From contig JAANMP010000001.1 in the NCBI GenBank assembly GCA_011250595.1, forward strand, positions 1-64,000: a DNA stretch of 64,000 nt. Direction: 5' to 3'. Position 1 is the stretch's first letter, and the number at the start of each line of letters is the position of its first letter. Source of the stretch: Bacillus sp. MM2020_1 (GTDB lineage: Bacteria; Bacillota; Bacilli; Bacillales; Cytobacillaceae). The notes under the pieces were generated by a model. That model was given only the letters and a program-made list of their open reading frames with translations, did no database searches and had not been told where the DNA came from. Positions 16,040 to 24,786 of this stretch are shown in pieces. A program made the translations under genes and the position numbers.

Positions 16040-16986
16040 ATGTAATTACTTTTGGAGAAGCAATGGCCATGTTTATGGCCAATTATCCTGGTTCTCTACA
16101 TGAAGTTGGCCAATTTACACGCGAACTTGCCGGTGCGGAAACAAATGTAGCGATCGGACTTGCCAGACTTGGCCTGCACTCTGGTTGGGCAAGTAAAGTC
16201 GGAAATGATGCGTTTGGAAAATTTGTCATCGAAAGGCTCAAAAATGAAAACGTTGACATCGACCATGTTTTAATCGACAAAAATTATCCGACTGGTTTTC
16301 AATTGAAATCGATGGTGCTAGAAGGCGACCCGGAGGTTCAATATTTCCGCAAAGGATCAGCAGCAAGCCATCTAACAAGCGATGATTTAAATGAAGATTA
16401 TTTTCAAAGTGCCAGGCACCTGCATATGACAGGGATTCCTTTAGCACTCTCAGACAGTGCAAGAGCCTTTGCAAGGCACGCTTTATCTTTTATGAAAGAG
16501 AATGGTAAAAAGGTTTCCTTTGACCCGAATTTAAGGCCAACGCTTTGGGCATCACAAGAAGAAATGGTAAAGGAAATCAATGAAGCTGCATTCCTGGCAG
16601 ATTATGTGTTTCCGGGAATTGCTGAGGGCGAAATCTTAACAGGTTCTAAGGAGCCACGTGAAATCGCTTCCTTTTACTTGGAAAAGGGTGTTGAGCTTGT
16701 CGTTATTAAGCTCGGAGCTGAGGGAGCATTTTATAAAACAGCAACAGAAGAAGGAACCGTACGCGGCTTCCGTGTGGAAAAGGTTGTTGATACCGTTGGT
16801 GCGGGTGACGGCTTTGCGGTTGGAGTCATCAGTGGACTACTCGAAGGCCTCCACGTTCAAGAAGCGGTATCTAGGGGAAATGCAATTGGTTCGTTAGCAG
16901 TTCAATCACCAGGTGACAATGATGGCTATCCAACCAAAGCAGAGTTAGAAAAATATTTAGAAAATAACCTACAGGGAGTGAATTAA
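16027..16986 (+). CDS. kdgK: 2-keto-3-deoxygluconate kinase
   Basis: 319-residue PfkB-family sugar kinase that phosphorylates KDG to KDPG. It opens with DVITFGEAMAMF and LHEVGQFTRELAGAETNVA, as in B. subtilis KdgK, and has the PfkB signature 2 around DTVGAGDGFAVGVISGLLEG, where the Asp of GAGD is the catalytic base. It overlaps the upstream gene by 13 nt and the transporter gene follows after 1 nt. The KDPG aldolase downstream consumes its product, so the specificity call is well supported by context. Confidence 0.9.
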   Translation: MQQLDVITFGEAMAMFMANYPGSLHEVGQFTRELAGAETNVAIGLARLGLHSGWASKVGNDAFGKFVIERLKNENVDIDHVLIDKNYPTGFQLKSMVLEGDPEVQYFRKGSAASHLTSDDLNEDYFQSARHLHMTGIPLALSDSARAFARHALSFMKENGKKVSFDPNLRPTLWASQEEMVKEINEAAFLADYVFPGIAEGEILTGSKEPREIASFYLEKGVELVVIKLGAEGAFYKTATEEGTVRGFRVEKVVDTVGAGDGFAVGVISGLLEGLHVQEAVSRGNAIGSLAVQSPGDNDGYPTKAELEKYLENNLQGVN

Positions 16987-16987
16987 C

Positions 16988-18271
16988 ATGAAACAAACGA
17001 TTGCCAAACAACGGTGGCTCAGGCTGATTCCAATTGCTTTTATCACTTACAGTCTTGCTTACCTTGACCGTGCTAACTATGGATTCGGTGCCGCTTCAGG
17101 ATTAGCAGAAGACCTTCACATTACAGCAGGTACTTCATCTTTACTTGGTTCGCTATTCTTCTTAGGTTATTTCTTTTTCCAAGTGCCGGGTGCGGCATTT
17201 GCTGAGAAAAAGAGTGCAAAGGTACTTATTTTCTGGTCATTGATTGCATGGGGTTTATTAGCTTCTTTTACAGGGATGATTACCAATATTAAATTATTAT
17301 TTGTGATACGCTTTGCGCTTGGGGTTGTGGAAAGTGCCGTTATGCCATCGATGCTCGTACTTTTAAGCAACTGGTTTACGAAAGCGGAGCGTTCTCGTGC
17401 GAATACGTTCTTAATTTTAGGTAATCCTGCAACCGTTTTATGGATGTCGATTGTTTCTGGTTATTTAGTGAACTCTGTCGGCTGGAGATGGATGTTTATA
17501 GCCGAAGGTATTCCTGCCGTGATTTGGGCATTTATTTGGTGGAAGGTTGTCAATGACAAACCAAGAGATGCCAAATGGTTAACTGAACAAGAAAAGAATG
17601 ATTTTGAACAACAATTAGCAAAAGAACAAGAAGGAATTAAGGCTGTTAAAAACTACAGCGAAGCCTTTAAATCGAAACCAGTTATTTTGTTAAGCGCGCA
17701 ATATTTCCTTTGGAGCATTGGTGTATATGGATTTGTCATGTGGCTTCCATCGATTATTAAAGCAGCTCCAAATATGGATATTGTAAAAACTGGCTGGTTG
17801 TCTTCGGTTCCTTATATTTTAGCCATTATTCTAATGTTAGTTGCTTCCTATTTCTCTGATAAAACATTGAATCGTAACGCATTTGTTTGGCCGTTCCTTT
17901 TAATTGGTGCAGTTGCATTTTATGCCTCTTATGCGATTGGAACAGATCACTTTTGGATTTCATTTGTCTTACTCGTAATTGCCGGTGGTGCCATGTATGC
18001 GCCATATGGTCCATTCTTTGCGATTATCCCTGAAATCCTTCCACGTAATGTGGCTGGGGGCGCAATGGCTCTAATAAACAGTATGGGTGCGTTAGGATCG
18101 TTTGTAGGTGCCTATATCGTTGGATATTTGAATGATTCAACTGGTGGATTCGGTGCTTCATATATCTTTATGGCTGGATCGCTCTTCCTTTCTGCCATCT
18201 TAACCATTTGGGCGGTAAAAGCGGCAAAAAAGGATAGCAGTAAGCCTGCTGATGTAAAAGTGAGTGCTTAA
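16988..18271 (+). CDS. MFS transporter, anion:cation symporter type (hexuronate/aldonate uptake)
   Basis: 427 residues with 12 hydrophobic segments. The N-terminal AYLDRANYGFGAASG and the RFALGVVESAVMPSMLVLLS segment are typical of the ACS family of sugar-acid transporters (ExuT, GudP, DgoT, PhtA). It lies 1 nt after kdgK and before the aldolase, where B. subtilis has KdgT, but KdgT belongs to another family. Likely substrate: KDG, galacturonate or a related sugar acid taken up with protons. The exact substrate is not visible. Confidence 0.82.
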   Translation: MKQTIAKQRWLRLIPIAFITYSLAYLDRANYGFGAASGLAEDLHITAGTSSLLGSLFFLGYFFFQVPGAAFAEKKSAKVLIFWSLIAWGLLASFTGMITNIKLLFVIRFALGVVESAVMPSMLVLLSNWFTKAERSRANTFLILGNPATVLWMSIVSGYLVNSVGWRWMFIAEGIPAVIWAFIWWKVVNDKPRDAKWLTEQEKNDFEQQLAKEQEGIKAVKNYSEAFKSKPVILLSAQYFLWSIGVYGFVMWLPSIIKAAPNMDIVKTGWLSSVPYILAIILMLVASYFSDKTLNRNAFVWPFLLIGAVAFYASYAIGTDHFWISFVLLVIAGGAMYAPYGPFFAIIPEILPRNVAGGAMALINSMGALGSFVGAYIVGYLNDSTGGFGASYIFMAGSLFLSAILTIWAVKAAKKDSSKPADVKVSA

Positions 18272-18354
18272 AAATGAGTGAGCAGCTTTGGGAATTTTCC
18301 AAGGCTGTTCCTTATTGTTTTTTCGAAAATATGAAATTAAGGGAGTTTTTTTAA

Positions 18355-18993
18355 ATGGGAGTAGAGGAAATTAAAAAACGGGCGGTTGTTGCAGTCATTC
18401 GCGGTGCTTCCGTGGAAACTATCATTCCAATGGCTCATGCCCTAAAAGAAGGCGGAGTCACAGCGCTTGAAATTACGATGGAAACCCCAAAAGCATTAGC
18501 CATTATTGAAAAAGCAGCCGATGTGTTTGGTGATGAAATTTTTGTAGGAGCCGGCACGGTTTTGGATGCGGAAACTGCCCGAGCTGCAATACTGTCAGGA
18601 GCGAAGTTTGTTTTTTCACCGACTGTCCGAAAGGAAACGATTGAGATGACAAAACGGTATGGGGTCATTAGTGTTCCCGGGGCGTTTACTGCTACCGAAA
18701 TTTTAACTGCCTATGAGTACGGTGCCGATGTGATTAAAGTATTCCCGGCAGGCAGTGTCGGACCAGGTTATTTTAAAAATCTAGCAGGCCCGCTGCCACA
18801 TATTCCGTTAATGCCAACAGGCGGTATTGACATGGAAAATGCAAAGGACTATATCCGTGCTGGAGCGGTTGCTGTTGGTGTTGGAAGCTCACTGGTTAAC
18901 CCGAAAAAAGCTTTAACAGATGATTATTTAAGACTAATCACTGAAAATGCGAGAAAGTTGATGGAAGAAGTACAGTCAGCTCGGCAAGCATAA
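18355..18993 (+). CDS. kdgA: KDPG / 4-hydroxy-2-oxoglutarate aldolase
   Basis: 212-residue class I aldolase that splits 2-keto-3-deoxy-6-phosphogluconate into pyruvate and glyceraldehyde 3-phosphate. Visible: the catalytic Glu in ALEITMETP, FVGAGTVLD, KFVFSPTV, and the Schiff-base Lys in ADVIKVFPAGSVGPGY, then LMPTGGI. AAGGGAG precedes the ATG. It completes the route KDG to central metabolism begun by KdgK. Last gene of the operon. Confidence 0.92.
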   Translation: MGVEEIKKRAVVAVIRGASVETIIPMAHALKEGGVTALEITMETPKALAIIEKAADVFGDEIFVGAGTVLDAETARAAILSGAKFVFSPTVRKETIEMTKRYGVISVPGAFTATEILTAYEYGADVIKVFPAGSVGPGYFKNLAGPLPHIPLMPTGGIDMENAKDYIRAGAVAVGVGSSLVNPKKALTDDYLRLITENARKLMEEVQSARQA

Positions 18994-18999
18994 GGGGGA

Positions 19000-19070
19000 G
19001 GATGACCGTAAGTGACAGGGCTCGGTTTTTAACGGGTACTTTTCATTTAAGAGGTCATCCTTTTTTTGTT
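19000..19070 (+). terminator. Long-loop hairpin after kdgA
   Basis: GAGGATGACC and GGTCATCCT form a 9-bp stem around a ~45-nt loop, followed by seven T residues. A plausible terminator of the KDG operon, although the large loop is unusual. Confidence 0.6.
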
Positions 19071-19162
19071 ATGTGGGTTTCCTATTCGGACCATTACTGG
19101 AAAAATACTAGATTTGCCGCTAAAATAAAGTCAGTGAACCAACAGGAAAGAGGAAGATAGGC

Positions 19163-20140
19163 ATGAATAAAGTAACAATGGCTGACGTTGCAAAAGTGGC
19201 AGGCGTATCAAAAAGTACTGTTTCTCAATACTTAAATAAACGATATGAATATATGGGCGAAAAAACGAAGCTTAAAATCGAAGAGGCTATTGAAGAGCTT
19301 GGATACCAGCCAAATTTTATCGCAAGGAGTCTAAAGCAAAAGCGTACCTCGATGGTTGGCATCATTGTGGCAAATATTACGCATTTTTTTTCAACGGAAA
19401 TCAGTCGCGCTATTGAGGATTTTTGTCATACACATGATTTGCATGCGATCTTCTGTAACGCAGATGATGATCCTGAGAAAGAGAAGAATTATATTGAAAT
19501 GTTAAGAGCGAAGCAAGTGGATGGTCTTATTATTTTTCCAACCGGACAAAATAATGATTTATATAAAAAAATGGTGAGTCAAGGCTATCCCGTTGTATTT
19601 GTCGATAGAAAAGTCGAGAATCTAGATGTGTTTTCAGTCATAACAGATAATGCCCATGCGGCTTCGATGGCCGTGCAGCATGTCATTGAAAAGGGCCACC
19701 GGAATATCGCCTTTGTCGTGCAGCCACTAAAAGTTAGTCCCCGAATCGATCGATTAGCAGGTTATAAAAAGGCAATAACCGATGCAGGTATAGAAATAAA
19801 TCCGGATTATATTATTGAAGCAAGTATACCCGACATGAAAAACAAACTAGAACAGCTTTTTTCATTAGAGGTTAAGCCAACCGCTCTCTTTGCGGCCAAT
19901 GATCGGGTATTTATGGCGGTGGGGGAATTTTTAAAAGAAAAGGGAATCATGCTTGGCAAAGAGCTGGAGTTAATTGTATTTGATAATATCCCATTCTCCC
20001 ACTTGCTAGATGCGCCTATCTCTTTCATCATACAGCCGGCAGCAGAAATGGGAAAAAAGGCGGCCGAACTGCTATTCCAACAGATCAATAAAGAAGACAC
20101 ACCTCCTGAAGTATTTGTTTTTCCAAGCAGGATCGTGTAA
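19163..20140 (+). CDS. kdgR: LacI-family transcriptional regulator, KdgR-like
   Basis: 325-residue LacI/GalR regulator. The DNA-binding head is MADVAKVAGVSKSTVSQYLN (residues 5-24) with the hinge helix at PNFIARSLKQKR, then a periplasmic-binding-protein-like ligand domain (VGIIVANITHFFSTEI, DGLIIFPTG, ALFAANDRVFMAVGEFL). It closely resembles B. subtilis KdgR, which represses the KDG operon until KDG is present. It sits between two operons that carry the same operator and is transcribed separately from its own leader. I infer that it controls both. Confidence 0.88.
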   Translation: MNKVTMADVAKVAGVSKSTVSQYLNKRYEYMGEKTKLKIEEAIEELGYQPNFIARSLKQKRTSMVGIIVANITHFFSTEISRAIEDFCHTHDLHAIFCNADDDPEKEKNYIEMLRAKQVDGLIIFPTGQNNDLYKKMVSQGYPVVFVDRKVENLDVFSVITDNAHAASMAVQHVIEKGHRNIAFVVQPLKVSPRIDRLAGYKKAITDAGIEINPDYIIEASIPDMKNKLEQLFSLEVKPTALFAANDRVFMAVGEFLKEKGIMLGKELELIVFDNIPFSHLLDAPISFIIQPAAEMGKKAAELLFQQINKEDTPPEVFVFPSRIV

Positions 20141-20162
20141 AAGAATTCGTTCGTAAGTGTTA

Positions 20163-20190
20163 GTGCCTGACACCATAATGGGTCAGGCAC
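20163..20190. repeat. GGTGTCAGGCACC-family palindrome, copy 4 (after kdgR)
   Basis: GTGCCTGACACC and GGGTCAGGCAC face each other across ATAAT and are followed by ATTTTG. It could terminate kdgR. It ends 11 nt before the -35 box of the hxlA promoter. Confidence 0.75.
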
Positions 20191-20200
20191 ATTTTGTTCA

Positions 20201-20261
20201 TTGAAAAACGCTTACAAATGGAGTATAATTTATTCATAAACCGATTTAGTAAACCGGTTTA
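20201..20261 (+). promoter_or_regulatory. SigA promoter and double KdgR-type operator of hxlAB
   Basis: TTGAAA (20201-20206) and TATAAT (20224-20229) have the ideal 17-nt spacing. TAAACCGATTTA (20237) and TAAACCGGTTTA (20250) follow at the same 13-bp pitch as at the KDG operon. The -35/-10 spacer again holds CGCTTACA. A run of ACCTAAA repeats follows to the start codon. The identical layout argues for one regulator over both operons. Confidence 0.82.
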
Positions 20262-20310
20262 TCTAAACCTAAACCTAAATCGTAACCTATACCCTAAATA
20301 AGGAGTTCGG

Positions 20311-20946
20311 ATGATGAATATACAACTTGCTTTGGATCGTATGGAAATAGATAAAGCGATTGAGTTGACCAGACAAGTAGAGACTTCAATCGATTGGATC
20401 GAGGTTGGTACGTCACTAATCAAAGAATTTGGTGTGGTGAGCATCAAGGAGATGAAACAAGCATTTCCAAATAAACAAATTGTTGCTGATATAAAAACCA
20501 TTGATAATGCTCGTTATGAATTTGAACTGTGTTTTGATGCGGGGGCAGATGTGGCTACCGTCATGGGTGTCTCTCCCCTTGTAACGATTGATACCAGTAT
20601 AGAGGTAGCTAATCGTTATCAAAAAAAAGTCATGATTGATCTGTTGAATACATCTGTTGAACAAAAAAGAGAGTTAATGAAATATACGGAAGCCATTTTT
20701 TGTGAGCACGTGAGTAAGGATCAGCAAGAGGAGTTAGGCAGTCAAAATCATGGAACAAAGCAAAGTGTTTTTTCAGGGTTCCAAGTGGCGGCAGCAGGTG
20801 GAATTAAGCTGGAATCGATAGGCGACCTTGCAAGGTCATTAAACCCGGCAGTGGTCATTATTGGTTCTGCGATTACGAAAGCGGAAAATCCAGCAGAGGC
20901 TGCGGCACAATTTAAACAACTTATTTTACAATCGGAGGGAAAATAG
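20311..20946 (+). CDS. hxlA: 3-hexulose-6-phosphate synthase
   Basis: 211-residue member of the orotidine-phosphate decarboxylase superfamily that joins formaldehyde with ribulose 5-phosphate to give hexulose 6-phosphate (RuMP pathway). Visible: IQLALDRM, the DWIEVGTSLI and IVADIKTID segments with the metal and catalytic Asp-Lys, FDAGADVATVMG, and AAAGGI near the end. KGPD-type decarboxylases (UlaD) are the alternative; the adjacent hexuloisomerase gene, 3 nt downstream, decides for HPS. B. subtilis hxlAB answer to HxlR and formaldehyde; no hxlR is seen here. Confidence 0.87.
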   Translation: MMNIQLALDRMEIDKAIELTRQVETSIDWIEVGTSLIKEFGVVSIKEMKQAFPNKQIVADIKTIDNARYEFELCFDAGADVATVMGVSPLVTIDTSIEVANRYQKKVMIDLLNTSVEQKRELMKYTEAIFCEHVSKDQQEELGSQNHGTKQSVFSGFQVAAAGGIKLESIGDLARSLNPAVVIIGSAITKAENPAEAAAQFKQLILQSEGK

Positions 20947-20949
20947 AAG

Positions 20950-21498
20950 ATGTTAGTCATTCCAACTATATTAAAAGAAGTAGAAACAGTCCTTAATCAA
21001 GTGGAACAAGACCAGCTTCAAGAGTTAGCGATTCAATTGCAAAAAGCGAAGCGGATTTTTGTTATCGGGGAAGGGCGTTCCGGCTTAATGGCAAAATCAT
21101 TCGCGATGCGTTTAATGCATTTAGGAGCAACCGTCTTTGTAGTTGGAGAAACCATCACTCCGTCCATTGAAGAAGGAGATCTCTTAGTAGCAATCTCGGG
21201 TTCAGGCACAACGAAAAATGTGGTTTGGACGGCTGAAAAAACAAAGTCACTTGGCTGTTCGGTTATGGCTGTGACTACAAGCCCTGAGTCGCCATTAGCA
21301 GCGGCGGCAACGCAGATTCTTCATGTACCGGCAGCGACAAAATATCGCCGTGAGAATGAGTTGCAAACGATCCAGCCGCTTGGTTCTTTATTCGATCAAT
21401 GCGCTCATATTCTATTTGATACCCTCTGCCTGCTCTACAGCAAGCTGAATGAAGTTGACCATACACTAGCTTTCAGCCGACATAGCAATCTAGAATAG
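20950..21498 (+). CDS. hxlB: 6-phospho-3-hexuloisomerase
   Basis: 182-residue SIS-domain isomerase that turns hexulose 6-phosphate into fructose 6-phosphate, completing formaldehyde fixation. Visible: IFVIGEGRSGLMAKSFAMRL (glycine-rich SIS start), VAISGSGTTKNVV and the C-terminal PLGSLFDQCAHI. GGAGGGAAAATAGAAG precedes the ATG. It forms an operon with hxlA. Confidence 0.9.
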   Translation: MLVIPTILKEVETVLNQVEQDQLQELAIQLQKAKRIFVIGEGRSGLMAKSFAMRLMHLGATVFVVGETITPSIEEGDLLVAISGSGTTKNVVWTAEKTKSLGCSVMAVTTSPESPLAAAATQILHVPAATKYRRENELQTIQPLGSLFDQCAHILFDTLCLLYSKLNEVDHTLAFSRHSNLE

Positions 21499-21508
21499 GG
21501 AAGTGAAT

Positions 21509-21556
21509 GGTGCCTGACACCAATTCAGTAATATCCGAATTGGTGTCAGGCACTCT
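21509..21556. repeat. GGTGTCAGGCACC-family palindrome, copy 5 (terminator of hxlAB)
   Basis: GTGCCTGACACCAATTC pairs with GAATTGGTGTCAGGCAC across a short loop and is followed by CTTTTTTT. It has all features of an intrinsic terminator. Confidence 0.9.
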
Positions 21557-21632
21557 TTTTTTCTTCAACACATCCTAGACTGTAAACCGTTGTATGTATT
21601 AGAATAACAGGGATGAATGGAGGATTGAAGAG

Positions 21633-21971
21633 ATGTCTAATTTACCAAATTGCCCGAAATGTAATTCAGAGTACACTTATGAGGATGGCAGTCTTTTTGT
21701 TTGCCCGGAATGTGCTCATGAATGGAATTTAGAATCAGAGACTGAAAAGGAAGACCAGAATATTGTTAAAGATTCAAATGGGAATGTTTTAACCGATGGG
21801 GATTCTATCACCGTAATAAAGGACCTGAAAGTAAAAGGAAGTTCATCGGTTTTGAAAGCAGGTACAAAGGTTAAAAACATTCGTATAGTAGATGGAGACC
21901 ATAATATTGATTGCAAAATTGATGGATTCGGTGCCATGAGTCTAAAATCTGAATTTGTTAAAAAGTTATAG
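21633..21971 (+). CDS. yjdM: YjdM/PhnA-family zinc-ribbon protein
   Basis: 112 residues. An N-terminal zinc ribbon ([13 protein letters not shown], then CPECAHEW) is followed by a small beta-barrel part with [20 protein letters not shown] and [20 protein letters not shown]. This matches the YjdM family, once annotated PhnA (alkylphosphonate uptake), although that role is doubtful. The biochemical function is not known. ATG follows TGGAGGA. Single gene. Confidence 0.85.
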   Translation: MSNLPNCPKCNSEYTYEDGSLFVCPECAHEWNLESETEKEDQNIVKDSNGNVLTDGDSITVIKDLKVKGSSSVLKAGTKVKNIRIVDGDHNIDCKIDGFGAMSLKSEFVKKL

Positions 21972-22004
21972 AGTCTCAGAAGTAGTCGAGTATAAAAAAT
22001 GTTA

Positions 22005-22032
22005 AAGAGCTTGGATTCCAAGCTCTTTTTCC
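22005..22032. terminator. Bidirectional terminator between yjdM and ilvA
   Basis: AGAGCTTGGA and TCCAAGCTCT pair around one T and are followed by TTTTT on the plus strand; the minus strand has AACATTTTT. It serves the two converging genes. Confidence 0.85.
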
Positions 22033-22047
22033 ATAGTCACAATGACT

Positions 22048-23256
22048 CTAAAAATTCCCCATTTCCACATGATAGTTTTTCTCGGTAAGAACTTTATGCA
22101 ACTGCTCAATATGATCGTGATTTTTGGTCTCGACTGAAATTTCAATTTGGGCATAGCCAGGATAAATATCCTTGCCAATCCGATGGAGATTCACCGATTG
22201 AACGTTGGCGTCTACATCGGTTATTGAGCTTAAGACTCGTTGCAGTTCACCAGGTTTGTCCTTTAAGGTAATCGTAAAATTAGCATACCTTCCGGATTCA
22301 ACCAAACCGCGTTCGATAATTCTTGAAATAAAATTCATATCGACGTTGCCGCCGCTTAACACAGCAACAACCTTTTTCTCCCGGATATTCGCCTTTTCAT
22401 AAAGTAACGAAGCAAGTGAAACGGCGCCTGACCCCTCAACTAGCAGTTTATTCCTCTCTAGCAACATGAGCATGGTCCTGGCAATTTCCATTTCATCAAC
22501 GCAAAAAACATCATCCACGTATTTTTGGACAATTTCAAAGGGCTTCAACCCGGGTTTTTTAACGGCAATTCCATCCGCCATTGTGGGTGTGGAAGCAACC
22601 ATTACAGGTTTATTTTCAAACAAGGACTGCTTCATACTTGGGCAAGCAAGGGCTTGAACACCGTAAACTGAGATATGAGGATTTTGTTCCTTAATTGCCA
22701 TCGCAACTCCGGCGATCAGCCCGCCACCGCCAATTGGGCAAATTACTGCGTCTACATCCGGCAGTTGATCGAGAATCTCTAAACCGACTGTTCCCTGCCC
22801 GGCAATGATCGCCTCATCGTCAAAAGCATGAATAAATGTGGCCCCTAACTTTTCTTTTAGCTCTAATGCATAGGCGAGTGCATCATCGAATGTCGCTCCT
22901 TCTAAAATAACCTCCGCACCATATTGTTTTGTGGCAAGAATCTTACTAAGTGGTGCTCCTTTTGGCATGACAATTTTACAAGGGACACCAAGCATTTGAC
23001 TGGAATAGGCCACCCCTTGTGCATGGTTTCCAGCTGATGCAGCGACAACTCCTTTGGCCAGCTCTTCCTTTGAGAGGGAATTGAGCTTATTATAAGAACC
23101 TCTAACTTTAAACGAGCCTGTCTTTTGGAGGTTTTCAAGCTTTAAATAGACTTCATTATGAGCAAGTTGACTAAATGTTTTGGAATAATCAAGGGTAGTG
23201 GTATGGACAATTCCTTTCATCTTCTCGCGTGCAATGATGATATCATCGATATTCAC
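22048..23256 (-). CDS. ilvA: Threonine ammonia-lyase (threonine dehydratase)
   Basis: 402-residue fold-type II PLP enzyme that deaminates threonine to 2-oxobutyrate. The PLP Lys lies in KTGSFKVRGSYN; AGNHAQGVA and the phosphate-binding IGGGGLIAG are visible, with SGGNVD later. The C-terminal ~75 residues (FTITLKDKPGELQRVLSSI) are one ACT-type domain, giving the short TdcB/IlvA form. I chose the GTG at 23256, with GGAGGAGG just upstream, over an upstream TTG that overlaps that ribosome-binding site. The gene is alone, away from the ilv-leu operon; a catabolic role is possible. Confidence 0.9.
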   Translation of the reverse strand: MNIDDIIIAREKMKGIVHTTTLDYSKTFSQLAHNEVYLKLENLQKTGSFKVRGSYNKLNSLSKEELAKGVVAASAGNHAQGVAYSSQMLGVPCKIVMPKGAPLSKILATKQYGAEVILEGATFDDALAYALELKEKLGATFIHAFDDEAIIAGQGTVGLEILDQLPDVDAVICPIGGGGLIAGVAMAIKEQNPHISVYGVQALACPSMKQSLFENKPVMVASTPTMADGIAVKKPGLKPFEIVQKYVDDVFCVDEMEIARTMLMLLERNKLLVEGSGAVSLASLLYEKANIREKKVVAVLSGGNVDMNFISRIIERGLVESGRYANFTITLKDKPGELQRVLSSITDVDANVQSVNLHRIGKDIYPGYAQIEISVETKNHDHIEQLHKVLTEKNYHVEMGNF

Positions 23257-23373
23257 GTTTTTTCCTCCTCCGAACACCAAGTTCTACTATTTAGGATGTA
23301 CTGGAGAAAATAAACTATGTCCAATTTCACAAAGTTATAACATAAAGGGGGAACGTAGCCGGATAACAAAATA

Positions 23374-23412
23374 AAAGCCGCAATTCCTTTATAAAAAGGA
23401 GTAAGCGGCTCT
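23374..23412 (-). terminator. Terminator of the NCS1 permease transcript
   Basis: On the minus strand GAGCCGC and GCGGCTT flank a 23-nt partly paired loop, followed by TTATTTTG. Confidence 0.65.
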
Positions 23413-23468
23413 ACTTTATTTATTGATTCTGATAAACTTGCCTGCTGATGTTTGTTTTAGAACTCGTT

Positions 23469-24776
23469 TTAAACGGCTTTCTTCATACCGGCATTTGTAT
23501 CAGAATCACCTTTGACAAAAAGATTGCCAATAGCGTAGAAGATTGCTGCAGATACAAGACCAACTACAGCTACTGATAAATGCGGTGCAAAGTAATTACA
23601 GTATAACGCGATAGCTGCTGACAAGATCCATACGATAAATGACATTGGTCTCCAGCTTACTAAATTAGCAGATTGCTTTTTACTAAAAACTAAACGATCC
23701 ATAATTATGATTGCTCCGATTGGCGGAATGATTACTCCAAGAAGAACAAGCCAGTTGAAAAAGTGATTATATATTCCGGAAACTGCAACGATTAAGCCAA
23801 CTACTCCAATAATAACAGTGATAGGTCGCATTTTTTTACCTGTCATATGAGACCAGCCAACTGCCCCGTTATATAAACAGTGTGTACCAACAGAACCTAA
23901 ATTGATAAAAACAAACAGAATTGATAAAACTGTAAGCAATGGACCATGGCCAGCCAATACTGACATGAAGTCTCCCCCTGTTGAAGCCGGATTAGGGATG
24001 ACACCAGTTGCAACAACAATTCCTCCTACAAGTTCAGCGATAAAGTTCCCGATTGGGAATGCAAATATAGTTGATAAAGCCCCTTCACGACCATTTTTTG
24101 CCCAGCGGGTAAAATCAGCTGTCATCGTACCTGAGTCGGCAAATCCAGCAAATACTAAAGTAACAGCCGCTCCAAATGACATTGCATTTGAAACATGAGG
24201 GTGGTAATTAAGAATATCAGAGTTGCCAGATTGGAATGCCATTGCAATTGCGATTATTGCAATGAGAATGTAAAATGGTGCAGCAATCCAGCCTAAGAAT
24301 GATAGTGCTTTAATCCCGACATAAGTAACAGCTACATAAAGGACTCCGCCAATCACTGTCATTAGTAATAAGCTTGCCCCAAATGACCCATGCATTGTAG
24401 CGCCAGTTAGTCCTACCTGAAGGGCAAACCAACCAATTACAACAGTAGAAAGCAATCCGGAAATTAGATAATATCCTTTACGCCCGAAGGTCCTCTGTGC
24501 AGTAAGAGAAAAGTTCATTCCGCTCCGGCCAGCATCATAGCTCAATAACCCTACCATAACAAACAACAGTAAATTTCCAACCAGCATCGCTAACGCACCG
24601 GCTTTAAATCCAAGTTGAGCCGTGATAAGTCCGCCGATTACGGCACTGGTCAGTACCATTGGAAAACCGAACCAAACGGCTGCTACTGATGATAATTTTT
24701 TTCGATATTCTTTTGGAACGGGAGTGTGTTCAAACTCCGGGTCTAATAACTTTTTATCAACATTATTGGTTGACAT
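23469..24776 (-). CDS. NCS1-family (CodB-like) nucleobase/ureide permease
   Basis: 435-residue membrane transporter with about 12 hydrophobic segments, of the NCS1 family that imports cytosine, hydantoin, allantoin or related compounds with H+ or Na+. Visible family marks: VWFGFPMVLTSAVIGG early, TFGRKGYYLISGL, and FADSGTMTADFTRWAKNGRE in the middle. It is transcribed after the DUF2877 gene (10-nt gap) and lies in a PucR-regulated ureide/oxamate cluster, so the substrate is probably a purine-breakdown product rather than cytosine (inference). Confidence 0.85.
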   Translation of the reverse strand: MSTNNVDKKLLDPEFEHTPVPKEYRKKLSSVAAVWFGFPMVLTSAVIGGLITAQLGFKAGALAMLVGNLLLFVMVGLLSYDAGRSGMNFSLTAQRTFGRKGYYLISGLLSTVVIGWFALQVGLTGATMHGSFGASLLLMTVIGGVLYVAVTYVGIKALSFLGWIAAPFYILIAIIAIAMAFQSGNSDILNYHPHVSNAMSFGAAVTLVFAGFADSGTMTADFTRWAKNGREGALSTIFAFPIGNFIAELVGGIVVATGVIPNPASTGGDFMSVLAGHGPLLTVLSILFVFINLGSVGTHCLYNGAVGWSHMTGKKMRPITVIIGVVGLIVAVSGIYNHFFNWLVLLGVIIPPIGAIIIMDRLVFSKKQSANLVSWRPMSFIVWILSAAIALYCNYFAPHLSVAVVGLVSAAIFYAIGNLFVKGDSDTNAGMKKAV

Positions 24777-24786
24777 ATTAATCCTC

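Noticed and set aside
16408..16425. GTGCCAGGCACC inside kdgK and GGCGCCTGACCCC inside ilvA as copies of the dispersed palindrome
   Set aside because: They are single imperfect matches inside conserved coding sequence with no paired arm.
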